Origin: Branchiostoma floridae
Taxonomy: Eukaryota; Chordata; Leptocardii; Amphioxiformes; Branchiostomatidae
NCBI RefSeq assembly: GCF_000003815.2
Contig: NC_049980.1
Coordinates: 23,940,007 to 24,003,506, forward strand
Length of the DNA: 63,500 nucleotides
Direction of reading: 5' to 3'
The position numbers were made by a program, and so were the translations under genes. Below the pieces are notes generated by a model. That model had not been told where the DNA came from. It was given only the letters and a program-made list of their open reading frames with translations, and searched no databases. Of this stretch, positions 11,481 through 24,282 are shown in pieces. Numbering within the stretch: position 1 is the stretch's first letter; each line of letters begins with the position of its first letter.

Positions 11481-12960
11481 TTTTCTTACTTGTTGTATAT
11501 TTTGTCGTCTTTTAAGTTATACTTTTACGTATTGCGCAATATCTGAATCATAAAAAATCTTTCTTTTTCTGAAATCAGTATTCAATGTTGTCTATTTGCT
11601 ATGGGGAAAAGTGAAAAAAAAAACAGTAACATTGTTAGCTAAGCTTAAAAGTTATGCCACACCCTCCCTTTTTTTCAAAGCACAAGAAAAAAGTTTTACA
11701 TACCTGTGACAACACCTTTCCTCACAGTGACTCTGAAATATCACTGTCCTGTTTTAATGAGTTTTGCACATCAAGGCATATAAATGTGTCTAAGACACAT
11801 TTGTGATATAGTAGCTACTAGCTAGCAAGCTTCCAACTTGAGTATGTGGTCTGGTATTTGGCCAGAGGCCCAACTGGCCCAGTCTCTACCCAACTTATCA
11901 TATCTGGTTGCCATTGACAACCAATGACCTTGTGTTTGAAGGATAAGCACAACCAACCATGTTAAATATTCAAATCTTTTCAGAGTACCTTCAATGCTCT
12001 GGAATATGCATGGGGATTACTTTGCAAAGAATTTTTAAAAACTTTCTTCCTACCTCATTGTATGGTATACATTCCTTTTCTTTTCTTTACATTTACTGAC
12101 TTCCTGTGTACATTTCTTTTACTCTTTTTTTTTTCGAACCCCCTTTGATCCTTCTGGTTTATCCCTATAGGAGCCATCACAGTTGTCATGGGCTGTCTTT
12201 AGTCTAAGCATACATGTATGTCACATGCGTGTCACCAGACAAATTTACACGCTGAAATATGTTATCTTCTCAATGTTTCTTTACATGGATCGATGACAGT
12301 GATCATTCATTCAATCACTTGTACATGATGTGGTTAGCCAGTGCACTCTGCTGACACAAGTAGAATTCTAAATATAAAAAGGTTACCAAATAAGATAGAA
12401 TTCATAAACTTCAGAGTTTGGTTATGATTTCAATCATTTCAAAGGCATAAAATGCACATGTTGATACATATTATGACTTGATCTTCTTGTCCCCTAGTAT
12501 GTAACCCTGATCGCTACACGACACGGGGGGAAAAGTATATTGCTTATCAAAAAACTTTGTCAGCAAATGGGAAAAGGGACCTCTTTGACAGTAATTTTCT
12601 TTCTCAGTGCACCATATATCGACTTTAACATGCAGCATTGTCATAAATCTTTGCTTCTACCCACCATCCATTGATCTTCATTAGAAGCACAATGTGCACA
12701 TATCCCAAGGTCCTGACATGGTCATACTGCAGCGTACTGAGAAATTAGTCCTTTCTAGCCCATGAAAAACCAACAGCCTTGGACTCCTTGCTAAACAAGC
12801 TACATTGTAACAAAAGTTGGAGGATTTGACACAAAGTTCCAAAGGTTTACCCTTCCCAACAATGCCTCATCTGTTTCAATCTACTTCCTATTTGCAGCCT
12901 TAAATCATGGACTGTCTCCTCTCTGATGACACCATTCATGGGAAGGTGAAACCGCTAACC
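11481..12960. other. non-coding, CpG-poor
   Basis: No feature recognised. A 29-base stretch near 11,707-11,735 on the minus strand has an acceptor-like TTTCAG and a donor-like CACAG/GTATGT, but is too short to judge. Confidence 0.35.
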
Positions 12961-13080
12961 TGGGATAACCCCCAGTCCTTACTACCATATCGTACAGGGG
13001 TGAAACACTTGGAAACAGCAGGTATGAAAGGTCTCATAGCGGGGCTTATCCAATTGAACGAGTACTTTAACCTTTAATCC
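12961..13080 (-). CDS. candidate exon with two open frames
   Basis: The donor TCCCAG then GTTAGC lies at 12,960/12,961 on the minus strand. The frame that reaches it without a stop reads WISPAMRPFIPAVSKCF and later RYGSKDWGLSQ, leaving in phase 0. It is open back to about 13,080. A different frame on the same strand is open from 13,254 to a stop at 12,982. Its first ATG pair (about 13,207) gives a hydrophobic start (MMLTVACFGSCG) and two N-glycosylation sequons. Only one can be right, and neither shows a known domain. Confidence 0.22.
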
Positions 13081-14155
13081 ATCCTCATATTCATGCTGGG
13101 AAACTTTAATTATAGATGATTTATGAATCCAAGCTGTCGATGCATTTCTTTTCCAGTTTGTCGAGTTTATGGTACCGCATGAACCAAAGCAGGCAACAGT
13201 TAGCATCATGATGACATTGAAAAAAACTTCAACTGCTGATACATACAATACCAAAAGTATCTTTACATCACAGAACCCATGTAAATCTTGAAGAACATCA
13301 ATTGGTAATGTGGCACACAGTAGAATGGGCTCAATGTCATAGAATAATTCACGAAGCTGATTTTATGTCTGACATGTAATGTATGTAGAATATTGGTCAG
13401 GGTTGTATTAGTTTAGTTTGATTTCAACAAAGAAAAGATCAGCTACCTGATATTCATATTGAACAAATTATGACCTAATACAAATTACTGATTGTTTGTA
13501 CATGTATACCACATTGCCAGACATTTGGCAACATACCTCTTATGTTTATGTAAAACTGACAGCAGTTTTGCCTAACTGATCATGCATCCTAAACTTGCAG
13601 AAATCATAATCATAATGCAATAGGCAAAATGATAAATGGTCATCTGTCATACACCCTAATTCCTGGTAACATTATCAACTTTCCTACAACAAAACTGTGA
13701 AGGACCACATGTTCGTAGAAGGTAAGTTTCTAACATGTGACACATCTTTTCAGATTTATATGTAACAACTATAACCCTGTCTTTGCTATATGCCTATTAC
13801 CGCCCTCTTAATGATAACTGTGGAACAGATGTGCCTTCATCACTAGTCAAAACACTGCAAACAATTATACACCAACACAAAATGTCTAAATTGTCTTTAG
13901 TGGTATATGCTTCGTATTATGCCAAATTTAAGCATTATACACACATGCCAATATCAGTTCTGTACAATAAGCAGCATTGTTCCTACAGCAGCAGTTGCGT
14001 GACAAATTTTGTTCAAGTAGTCAAAATATTGTGATTAACAGGGGAGGCCTGGGCACAAAAATAGATATAGCTCTGCTCCTGGTTGAAAAAATCATGACAC
14101 TACAGATGTGCACCTCGTTGTCACTATCATTTAACTCAAAAATAGCAAAACATAC

Positions 14156-14201
14156 CTGAAAACTGAGCGCACTATTGGATCTAGATGGCACGGAATCAGT
14201 A
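14156..14201 (-). CDS. candidate microexon, Ser-rich
   Basis: 46 bases on the minus strand lie between ATATTCAAG and a donor, TTTTCAG then GTATGT. After one base, 15 codons read TDSVPSRSNSALSFQ and exit in phase 0. The stretch has two CpGs in a CpG-poor region and a codon mix that looks coding. The acceptor lacks a good pyrimidine tract. Confidence 0.28.
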
Positions 14202-17200
14202 CTTGAATATCATTTCAGAACAAAGATTTCAATTTTTTATTATGTGAAATCTTGTACATTATGTTATAGGAAGATTCTAGAATTTTTGTTGTGTAAAGAA
14301 GAAATATTTTCAACTCCCATAAAATGCCATTGACTCTCCATTCCATGTAGTTGAGATTAAGGAATTATTGCTTGTAGTTGGGAGTTAATAAAAACTGCAA
14401 GGAAAAACAACCCATAAGTAAGCAGTCAGCAACAATTTTAAGACAAATATTTCTCATTCATTATCATTTAACATAAGGGATGCAGACTGCCAAGTGGAAC
14501 AAATATATATTCACCAGGATTCATATAATCAAAATTACATAACTAAATCATCCCCTTCAACTATACAGACATTTGGTATGGGACATATAACTCAATGACT
14601 TTCCAAATGACTCTACAAACACACAAGTGCAGTTGTTTTATTAGTTATGGCTGATGTGTCCACACATGAGCAGTTGTGGCAGACAGACTGGCAACAGCAG
14701 ACCTCATGTCATGCCTTGTACAAAAATAGCTCCCTCACCCTCCCTAAAATTTACTACAGCCTGGCCTGCTCCCATCATCCTGAATAAATATAGAAAAACA
14801 CAGGCAAAAACAACAAACAAGTGCTGACGCAGGTCAGCAAGGGGCAGCACTGACAACTGTTCTGAGACCTGTTACTGGAGCTTATGGTAATGCTGGGTGG
14901 GAGTGGTGCAGGCGTGGTGCTGAATTCTGCTGTTCTTCATAAACACTGAAACTTTGGTATGGAGACATGCAATAGTCAACCTCATTTTCCTGTGGACTTT
15001 TTTCACCGAGTTTTAACAGAAACAAGGGCCTTTTGACTACTAAATTTAACAAAAACATACACCTTTAGTACTTCCATCAATACCAAGCATATTGTATATC
15101 ACTCTGCATTTTTGTTTCAACACTAGTTAACTCTATTGTCAAATGTCTACTTGATACTATAGTAATAAATGACGAAAATAAATGTAACACAAACATTCCT
15201 TGATAGAACAATAAATCATTTTAGACGACCAAAATACAAGTTGCCAGACAGAAATGGGATAGTCATATGTTCTTCAATGAAGCACCTGCCAATTCATCAA
15301 AATTGGCAAGACATAAAGCTATATTTTGTGTAACTAGCAAGGATGGATGTTGTTGCTGTTAAACCTTGTAACTATTATAAGAGAAGGACAGAAATTCTGT
15401 CTCCGATGAAGAAAACCAAAGTTTACAAACAGCATTTAGCAGCATTTAGGAAGGGTTCATTCAAGGTCCGTGTGTTGTGAAATTAGAGCAGTGTGGAGAA
15501 ACTTGATCAACTTTCACTTCTGCCTTTAACTGCTCACCCACAAAACCTCAAGAAGAGCTTGTCTTCCATAATATATACTGTACATGAATAGCTTCCCTGT
15601 TCATAGGTCTTTTAATTCAAGCACATGTAGATGTAGATGACAACATAGATGTTCAAGAGTTGTATCACTGTCCAATAAATATGACCATATTTGACAAGGC
15701 ATTTGACAGTTCAATTTTCAAACTTCTTCTCCCTGGAATATCATTTTCTTCAATTATCTGGAAGGAAGGGATATTTCAAGAAAACTAACATCAGGATAGG
15801 TACAAAATTTTCTACTCAATTCAATATATTGCTTTCATCTCAACAACTGACTGTACTACTTGACATCTCAATGAGATTTTTTTTCCTCAGATGGCCTTAG
15901 GTGGATCTTGGCACCTTTGAACTTCACTTCGTCAAAGTGAAAGGGTATTCCCAGCTGCCGGATAGCAGATTAGGAAGAGGGGTCTGGCCACCCATCTTCT
16001 ACTTTCACAGTGAGGGTTAGTTTATAATTTGCTGATCTAGTTGAAAAATGTTGGCCACACCTGAGCACCCTGGGAGGGAGAGTTGTGGGAGGGGAACCTG
16101 GACCAGAGTAATTCCCTCATGGGGTTTGCAGACAGGCTGGAGAAATCAGGTCCAGATGGGGAGGCAAAGGTACGCTTTTTATGCAAACACTGATTCACAG
16201 AAAATGTCTGAGAAATTCAGGACAATACCTACTTGTCTAGCATGCTTGAAAATGTGATTTAGGCATGGGTTTTGAGAAAAAAAGACTTCATACATCTGGG
16301 TTTTTTCCAACTCTGGTCATGACATAGCACTATGTAAAATAAATATTATTAGTGAACACAATAATTTACCCATTGAAGTGACCTGGGGGGGGGGGGGGTC
16401 TTTCAAGAATATAAAATCAAATGGTAACAGTCCAAGACTTCCAAAGTCAGTCGATATGAAAAAACTTTATTGCCAAATCATAATTTCACATCACTAAGAC
16501 TCTCACAAATTAACTTTGTTGCTAGAGGGCACCTTTTTCAAATGTGATCATGTATGATATTTCACAGTCCAAAGACCAAATTTGGATGCTGCCTACTTTG
16601 GACAAACAGTGCACACATGGGACTTTTTAAATACTTTGTAGTAGATGCAACATAACAATAGCCAATCTAGCTTCTACTCTACATGTATTATTAACTGAGA
16701 CTTAGACTGCAGTCCTTTGTGACTCCTTGTAAGCATAGAAACCAAAACGGTTTTTGAAGAAAAGGCCTGACATAATAAATCATAAGAAGTCTAAGTTGTC
16801 TAATGAAGTCTAGCATCCTAACTCTTTTGATTATAGGTAATTAGCATTTCCGTAACAACATAAATGAACACGAATAAACAAAATAAGTAGCCAGACATCA
16901 ACAAAATAAACAAGAACAGCTGGCAATAAACAACTCCACCTCCTGTCAGCCTCCATCCAAGCTAAGGACATCCAAATGTTTCCCTCTGGCGACCTCTGAC
17001 CCGCACCTTTATCAACAACTTCCTATTAGCATGGCTGCTGCGATCTGGGCAGAGATAACACACACACTTCTGAACCCACTCTGGGCTGTTGAGGGGGGGT
17101 TTAGAAGTAATAGATTCTAACAGGCATTTGCGTTTCTTTACTAAGAACTAAAGGAACAAATTCGCAATGAGACAGAAGACCTTACACCTGCATTTATGAC

Positions 17201-20200
17201 AAAAGAAGTTACAATGTTTTTAACCCTTTATTATCATAACTAGTGAAAACGTTTCAAAGCAATATGGGTCCACAAAAACACTCAACAAAGTGCTGAAAGA
17301 TTACAAAAACAGTCCGTAACAAAAATTTCACTTTTCTTTCCTTTCTCGCAGGTAGAAATAAAACCATACTAACTATGATACGTTCCTATTTGTGAGTAAA
17401 ACTTTTTTCCAAGTTCAGTAATTATGATGTTGGACGGTTCACCCCACTTATCCCTGCCCATGACTCCTTGAAAACATGCTCACCCTGGCGGCAGCTTGTT
17501 TCCAGTTGGCCCGGCAACTATCAGCAGGATTTTATAATTACCCAGAACACATGTCACAGCCACAGAAACTAGTTGTCTTTGGTTGGCTGCACTGGACCTG
17601 ATGTCAAGTGTGATCCAACATTACTGCCACTGATAAGAATGTATTAAGATGGTAAAAAAGGCATTTTGTCACTGATTGTGCTGAAAGCACAACACATATT
17701 TAATCCAGAAAAAGAAGCAGTTCACTGGTTTAACGTTCTAGTAATGCTGTATTTTATAACAGGTCAATTTCCACAACATCATTGACCTTTGGAAGATAAT
17801 GTTACTGATTATGCTACAACAAACTGATCAGAAGTTGGTCCAAACGTTGATAAAAAAAAAGTAAAACCCAACAGTAATGCTGTCTTTCGTCATCAGACCA
17901 TTACATTATTGTGGAAGTCCAAAATGACCAACATACCTACCTTGGGAAAGCCTAGTGTGCCATAGACTCATGCTAGTTGGGAAACTTCATCTTCCACCTG
18001 CACCTGTCAACTTTCCTGTTGACGAAGCAGCAACATGGAACCCCTCCCGGCAACCAAGCTTTGAACTTGACTGCCTTCGGGCCATAACAGGACATGCAGC
18101 AAAGCCAGGATTGACTTCAGTCGATCTTTATTATAGACATGATTTAAACCCCAGACCAGCACATTGCTATTGATTGAACCCATATTGTCTTTCAGGATGG
18201 TGGCATGTCTTTTGACCTTTGACCTTCTCAACTTTTCTTATATGTATTTCTGTTATACAAACCTTAAAAGTCATATTAAGTCACAAGACTGGAACTTTGT
18301 GCTGCCTTCAGGGATCAATTCTAACAGCAAACAGTGATTCATTGTACTTGGCAGGACACATCCAAAGATTAGTATCATTCTCTGGTTAACCATTCATACA
18401 TGTTATGATTTATCTTAAAATCACACTGGAGTATGGATGATTCATCTAACTGTAAACCTGTTTGTATTGGAAAGTTGCAAACTGATATTTCTTACAGATC
18501 AATGTCTTGAGTTCCCCAGAATTGCCTTAAGATTTCTTTGAAATTATGAAATTCTCATATCTTGTAATTTACATGATATTTTGATGATCACATTTTCTCA
18601 CTTACTACATGACATGATGTATGTATTGTTTTAGACAGGAAATGACTGGTCATCATGTGATTACACAGCAGACAGGACATGCTAAAGATGGCCGGGAAAG
18701 TACAGGTATGTTTTTCCATGTCCACCCACACAAGAAGCTGTGCTCAAACCCATGGTAAAACATTTCAAGCAATGCACTTTTCAGACAACATGTACTGTCA
18801 ACAGGCCTTTGGTTCTTTGGTTGCTCCGTGACATGGCCTTGAAGTGTCAATACAAATCATTTCTTTACTTCTGGTCATATATTTTAATGCTTCATGAAGT
18901 TCATGCAACTAATTATGAGAATTGGGAAAACTGGCCAGAAACCTGCTTTATATTCATGTAGACCTTAATATGCAGCCAAAAGATAGAAAGAAATGCATAC
19001 ACTAAGTATCCAGATTTTATTAGCTTTTTGCTCCACAGGGAATCAAATACTGCACTACTCAATGAAGGTCTGGAATGTGTGACAAGCCCTTTAGACAATT
19101 GCTGGGTTCTGGTCAGCCTGCAATGTTACAAAATGGCCTGTACGGTGATGCACTTCAATAACATATGCATTGGTACAAACATGGAATGTGACATCTTAAC
19201 AATATCTGCCAACAATGAAACCTGTTTACAGAACAAGTACTGCACTTTTATATTGACCTTCCTGTCTGTCAAAAAGATTCAATTAAAGAATTTCTATTTA
19301 TCTCAATTCACACCAGTACTATTTGATAGAAACTCATATAAAGAGATACATATTCAAAATCATTTCTACCAAAACTGAAAACATTTTTAAGATTCAATAT
19401 ATGTTACCAGCTATCATGTTGCACAGGTATGGCTGTAAGCTTTGAATTCAATTGAGGAAAATACAGGTTGCTTTGTGAACAAGGCACATGTAGAGTCTTG
19501 AAAAGCTCAGCCCTTCCCTCATACTTGAACCCTTATAGCAAGTACTTAAATCCTATGATTTCCCTGATAAGGATGACAGCAACTTTTTGAAGTTTTTCCC
19601 TGGTCAGAAAGCAGAGTAGCAAACCTGCTAAAATGATCACATCAGTTTGACCCCACCAGTAGAACCCTTGACCCCACTAGGATCCTGGGAAGAGTAGGTA
19701 GCAATGACAGACCACCCAGCATAAACAAAGGCTAATGCTTTGGTCAAGTTGCTCTTATTATGATTCTCATTGTTAGTGCTATCATCCCTGATCTATCCCA
19801 TCTGCCACTATACTCACAAATCTGACCTCTGACCCCTGGATGAGTTGGAAAGAAGCCAAGACACATGATTGAGTTTCTTTGCCTCCTTGGGTTCATTCCA
19901 AACAACTTTAAAGTTTATTTCTTTTCCATAAGTATCCTTATAGTTTCAAATTCTCTTGAAGTTGAACAAGAAAGGACTAGTTCAGCTGTCTATACTTTAA
20001 GTCAATGAAATCTTAAATCATCTGTGATAGTATGGAAATAGGAGTGCTACATCAGCAAAAAAGCAAAACAACCATTCAAACATTTTCCAGGAAGCCTAAA
20101 GAAACTTTGATATATCTTGACAATCAAAGACATTGAAAAATAGTTACAAACTTCAAAATGACATTTTCCACACAAAATCTTACTAAGAGAATTTCAAATG

Positions 20201-20249
20201 GAATAATGAGCAGTAATATAACTTTCATGTACATCAGTTGAATTAACTA
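14202..20249. other. non-coding, CpG-poor
   Basis: No secure exon or element in about 6 kb. It contains a run of 14 G at 16,385-16,398. Open frames at 15,691, 18,740 and 19,028 on the plus strand have no splice, composition or domain support. Confidence 0.4.
16385..16398 (+). repeat. poly-G run
   Basis: Fourteen consecutive G in an otherwise AT-rich stretch. It could form a stacked structure and is length-unstable in sequencing. Confidence 0.9.
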
Positions 20250-20748
20250 GTTAACCATTTGGGACCTATCACGGTGGTCACGTTGCTAGGGTATTATCCG
20301 CGTTGCCAGGCCAGAGTGCTCCGCCCACAATTCGGCCCGCGCCAGCCGTGGCGGTGTGAAAAAAACAACACAAATTTCATCCAACATAACGTACGATATG
20401 ATTATCACATCAGAAAAAAAATATATGCACACGAAAATTACATTAGTTCGCCTTAAAAATATCTCAATTATTTGGGATGACCATGTGCAAAACGCTTCAA
20501 ATCGCCCGCTGTTTCATGTGCGTATTGGAGGTCGTTTGGGGTCACTGAACTTTGAACTTTGAATTTAATGCTCTATTTTACGCACCTGGCAAAGCTTTGA
20601 CCTATGCTTTAGACTTTAGGACCTCTAAGAATATTCCACCTTATGCAGTTTTAAGTGTCTACGACATTTTAGCTAATTTTGTCACATTTTCACTACGTTT
20701 TGTCCCATAGTTCCACAGCGATGGAAGAGAATCGATTGATTTTTCTCC

Positions 20749-20759
20749 AAGATGGCGGC
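20749..20759 (+). promoter_or_regulatory. YY1-type initiator motif
   Basis: AAGATGGCGGC matches the YY1 consensus that often overlaps or immediately follows transcription starts in animals, usually oriented with transcription. This suggests plus-strand initiation near 20,740. Confidence 0.45.
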
Positions 20760-20820
20760 GATAGTTTTTTCTTTACGATGAAGTTTTTTTGGTCAGCTTA
20801 AGTGTAAACTATCGGTAGAT

Positions 20821-21096
20821 ATGGCTCAAAATACGAATCTTACGTTTTGTTCAGATTTTCACGTGGAAGAATGGCTATGCTCTAGACTTATAATTAGGTT
20901 GTCGGCGAACATCAGAGTGGTTTTTTCTCGCCTCCGTACGTTCTTAGAACAACATCTTACCTGGGACGGCAGTGATATGGAAATGAGCTGGCGTGGCCCC
21001 ATTGTTGTCGTCCCGGGCGCGAAATTTGAGAGAGAATCGGCTGTAGCAAATTATTTGTACAGTTTGTTGTGTCTGCAAGATTTAAGCTACCAATAA
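20821..21096 (+). CDS. possible 91-residue ORF after YY1 motif
   Basis: A true ATG 62 bases after the YY1-like motif opens a 91-codon frame (begins MAQNTNLTFCSDF, includes WRGPIVVVPGAKF). No domain is recognised and no polyadenylation signal follows closely. It overlaps, on the other strand, the minus first-exon candidate at 20,961-21,002, which has better local signals. Confidence 0.22.
   Translation: MAQNTNLTFCSDFHVEEWLCSRLIIRLSANIRVVFSRLRTFLEQHLTWDGSDMEMSWRGPIVVVPGAKFERESAVANYLYSLLCLQDLSYQ
20961..21002 (-). CDS. candidate alternative first coding exon
   Basis: On the minus strand ACAACAATGG gives a strong start context (A at -3, G at +4). It opens 14 codons (MGPRQLISISLPSQ) that run straight into a strong donor, CCCAG then GTAAGA, in phase 0. 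It lies in the middle of the CpG-rich island, as expected for a first exon, with ETS-like CCGGA/GCGGAA motifs 200 bases upstream. The partner exon is unknown. Confidence 0.4.
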
Positions 21097-21707
21097 TTCT
21101 ACAAGATCTTTAGTGCACTTTCGCAGCTGCACTTTCTCCCTTAGTTAAGATTATTTTAGAAATTTTGAACGAGGTCCCAAATTGTAAAATGGCGTCTTTT
21201 GTAAACAAAAGAGAAAACCGGTTTCATCCGGTTCCGCTGTCAGGTAACAACACTACATATCTGACCCCCTACTTCACAAAAGTTTGATCTACTACTGTGC
21301 TTCTTTGATAGTTTCTTTGTTATATTGAACCGTTTTCATTTTTCTACCAAGGGCGCCAAAAGTTGAGTTTTTTCGTCTAGCGTATGCTAGCCGATAGCAC
21401 ATCAAACGCTTGGGTGTGTAATGTTACGAAGCCTAGTGAATTGCGAACTGCAGATTCTGTTACAAAATTCACGGCAATATGAAATTGTTTCTACAAATAG
21501 CGGAGAACGAAGTTTTTTTTCTTCATTTTTTAGTTATTTTGTAGGACAGGACTAGACACGCCGGTTCGTGAATCTTTATTTGAAGACGCACTTTGTCGAG
21601 AGGTCAGTGTGCATTACGTTCTCCCGTGTGCGGTAAGCTTCCGTGCAAATGTTCAAAATATAGATTTCACTTCACCAAGAAACTAAACTGGTGTTCTGTC
21701 GATCAAT

Positions 21708-21739
<32 letters not shown>

Positions 21740-21760
21740 GAGTGAGAGAGAGAGAGAGAG
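21708..21760 (+). repeat. (TG)n(CG)n(GA)n microsatellite
   Basis: About ten TG units pass into CG and then GA repeats. The CG segment is potential Z-DNA inside the promoter-like island. Confidence 0.9.
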
Positions 21761-21860
21761 AATATTAGACTTCCGTAGGAAAGGCCGGGTTGTGTTTATA
21801 TTACGGGCGGGCGGGCGGACTCTACGCCGCCCCCGCTGAATCTTGCATCTGCGCCCGGCA

Positions 21861-21875
21861 ATGACGCCAGTCACG
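21861..21875 (+). CDS. possible plus-strand first exon, 5 codons
   Basis: ATGACGCCAGTCACG (MTPVT) lies directly before GTAAGT, after a GC-box-rich, TATA-less stretch. It is too short to be convincing on its own and is noted because a second plus-strand ATG-to-donor segment follows at 22,385. Confidence 0.15.
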
Positions 21876-22069
21876 GTAAGTTGGGTGAATTTTCATGGTG
21901 TTGCGGTTGCTATGCTTTCGTCCGTGTTACCATGCGTTTCATTACTACTTCAAATCCATTCTATAGTATAAGGCATAATTTAAACAAAGAAAATTGCGGG
22001 GCAAAGGACGCCAGTTTGAAGTTTACCATGTAATGCCCAGCGTACTACCGATATCGATACATTCACCTG

Positions 22070-22077
22070 TGACGTCA
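22070..22077. promoter_or_regulatory. full cAMP-response element
   Basis: Palindromic TGACGTCA, the CREB/ATF consensus, in the CpG-rich island. Confidence 0.5.
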
Positions 22078-22384
22078 AGCGCTGGTATGGACCTAGTTCA
22101 TTTACAGAATGACGAGAATATAAGGAGTTTGTTATTTGAGAGAACACGTTTATCAAAACACGTACATGTAGGTTGCAATTGAGTGTGTGTGTGTGTAAAA
22201 AGAGGCAAGGATAATTGTCCGGGTTGTGTCTGTAAAAGATGGCCACTGCTCCGTCCCAAGCGTGACCCGGGAGTGACGGTAACTCCTTCATTCTTTGCTC
22301 ACCTAAGGTTTAGTTTTAGCATGTTGGGTGAATATAATATATAGACAAATATATAGTTCAGAAAGAATTAAAACGGTGGTTTCA

Positions 22385-22426
22385 ATGCCGAGCTCCAGCG
22401 TGAGAATGGCCGACAGAAAAGCTCAG
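22385..22426 (+). CDS. possible plus-strand first exon, 14 codons
   Basis: ATG followed by 14 codons (MPSSSVRMADRKAQ) ends at CTCAG then GTATTG, in phase 0. It sits at the downstream edge of the CpG island. A plus-strand gene beginning here would need exons farther right, and none were identified. Confidence 0.2.
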
Positions 22427-22650
22427 GTATTGTTAACTTGGCAAGCGGAGAACAATGGGGGAGGAGAAAAGACGCGCATATGAAAGGAGCAAGTTCGCGT
22501 CAAAAAATAGCTCCACTTGGAGCGACCAAAACAAACGTAATCCCCGCCTACAACGGCGTAAACCAATCAGCTATTGTTGCCAGTGGTGAAATGGATGATT
22601 GACATTGATTTCCTCATCCATATGCATGATTTGCGAGTGAGGATTTTTGA

Positions 22651-24280
22651 GGGCCTTTTTGACCACCGTGTATGCAGCACTTAATTGTTCTCTAATATGT
22701 CAGTACAGTACTCTGCACAGATTACTAGTTTAAAGATACCTTGACTACAACACAACTCTACTCTATTCTCGACGTGAAGTAAAGACCAACAAATGGGTGT
22801 TGAAGGTGGATATTTACATGCCTATATTTGAGAGGTCAATATGTAGTTACAGTTTTTGATCCTTGGCTGTTTGTTATACTATCTAAACCAAAGAAGTCAT
22901 TATCACCACAATTAAGACATACAAGTACAGGTATAACTTATAAGTCATAAACATATCCTAGGCCTTTATAGGAGAGATCATGAGGGAAGTATGGTGGTGT
23001 CACGGTCAGCCGCCCCTGAACCAAAATTGGTTCCAGGTTTTGCTTGGGTGCAATCTGGGCATGTGAACTTTTCCCTGGCAATTTTTCAAAGAACAAAGAA
23101 CCCACAGTCAAAAGTTCCCAGGGAGGCACCAGACTGGTGATCTCAATTATTGCAGATATTAGAAGGAGATTTTATTTCATGTTAATGATAAGGGCCCTAA
23201 CTATCAAATATACATACATAACATAGAACAACCTTACACACAGTTTTTCTTGATATCGCCTATATCAGGATAGTTACTTACAGATACTATGGAAAATACT
23301 ACAAGACACCTGTGTGTGGCTCTTCGATTAAAATCATGGGCCATCATGATGACTTTAGTTTCTAGCTACTAAACCTCTGGTCGTTACAATGCACTTTACT
23401 TGTCAGGATCACCTTTGATAGCCTGAATTGAGCATTTATGACTATCAGAAAGATTTTACTGCACCTTATCACTAATTCTGGTGCATCACAGGCCTTCTGC
23501 CATTTATGTGGACTGACACTCCTACACTATATGCTAATTAGCCTGAACCCTGACTTCTAGATATAGAAAGCCCAACTACTGGACTTGATTTTACACACTG
23601 TTGGAAGCTGTCGGGCATTCCAGCTGAGGTATCATACATGCACTTCAGAGGTGTTATGGTTTTCTTTTGTAATATCAGGGAAAAGCCTTCGCAGGACCAT
23701 AAAATTGACAGAATGAAAAAGCTATCATCATCCCACTATTACATCCCGAAATTCATCAAGTAAAGTGGCCCCATACATGATATATATACAACCCAACATA
23801 CTACCGGTATCAGTAGATATTCACAAAATGTATGTATAGTATACATAAACTAATTTTTACAAATTGAATGGATATCAAACCATGCTGACATGCTGCCAAA
23901 ACTCATTATGAAAAGTACATTATTGGCCTACGTCTAAACAGTTGGGATGGTTATCATATAACCTGAAAGTACTACAAGACTGCCTCATAAAAGAATATTT
24001 GATTGCCCATAAAACTCAGACAATACAATTTTCATACATTAATAAATGGGCAAGTCAAGAAACATGTTGTTTCCCATTGAGTATAAACTATAACTAAAGG
24101 GTATTTCATTTTCAATTTATGAGCAGCCAACTTGGATAAGGCAAGCTTATCTATAATCCGAGAAGCATGTACAGCCATTTCATGGCCATGTGCATCTCAT
24201 ATGTGCTTTCAAGTTTAATTACTATGTCCTGGACTTTATAGACTTTTATGGGTCAATATTCATAATTTACAGCAAACCAA
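22651..24280. other. non-coding, CpG-poor
   Basis: CpG-poor flank between island and transposon. No feature recognised. An isolated donor-like GTAAGT lies on the minus strand at about 23,273. Confidence 0.4.
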
Positions 24281-24282
24281 TA

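Larger units (their letters stand above)
20250..22650. promoter_or_regulatory. CpG-rich promoter-like island
   Basis: CpG density rises abruptly at about 20,260 and falls at about 22,650, between CpG-poor flanks. Inside are a YY1-type motif (20,749-20,759), GC boxes near 20,322 and 21,805, a full CRE TGACGTCA (22,070-22,077), a CCAAT motif near 22,562, and short ATG-plus-donor segments on both strands. The best reading is an unmethylated alternative promoter within the long minus-strand gene, possibly bidirectional. TSS positions are not visible. Confidence 0.55.

Noticed and set aside
19028-19378. 116-codon plus-strand ORF
   Set aside because: No splice signals, no composition change, AT-rich, no domain. 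Consistent with chance.
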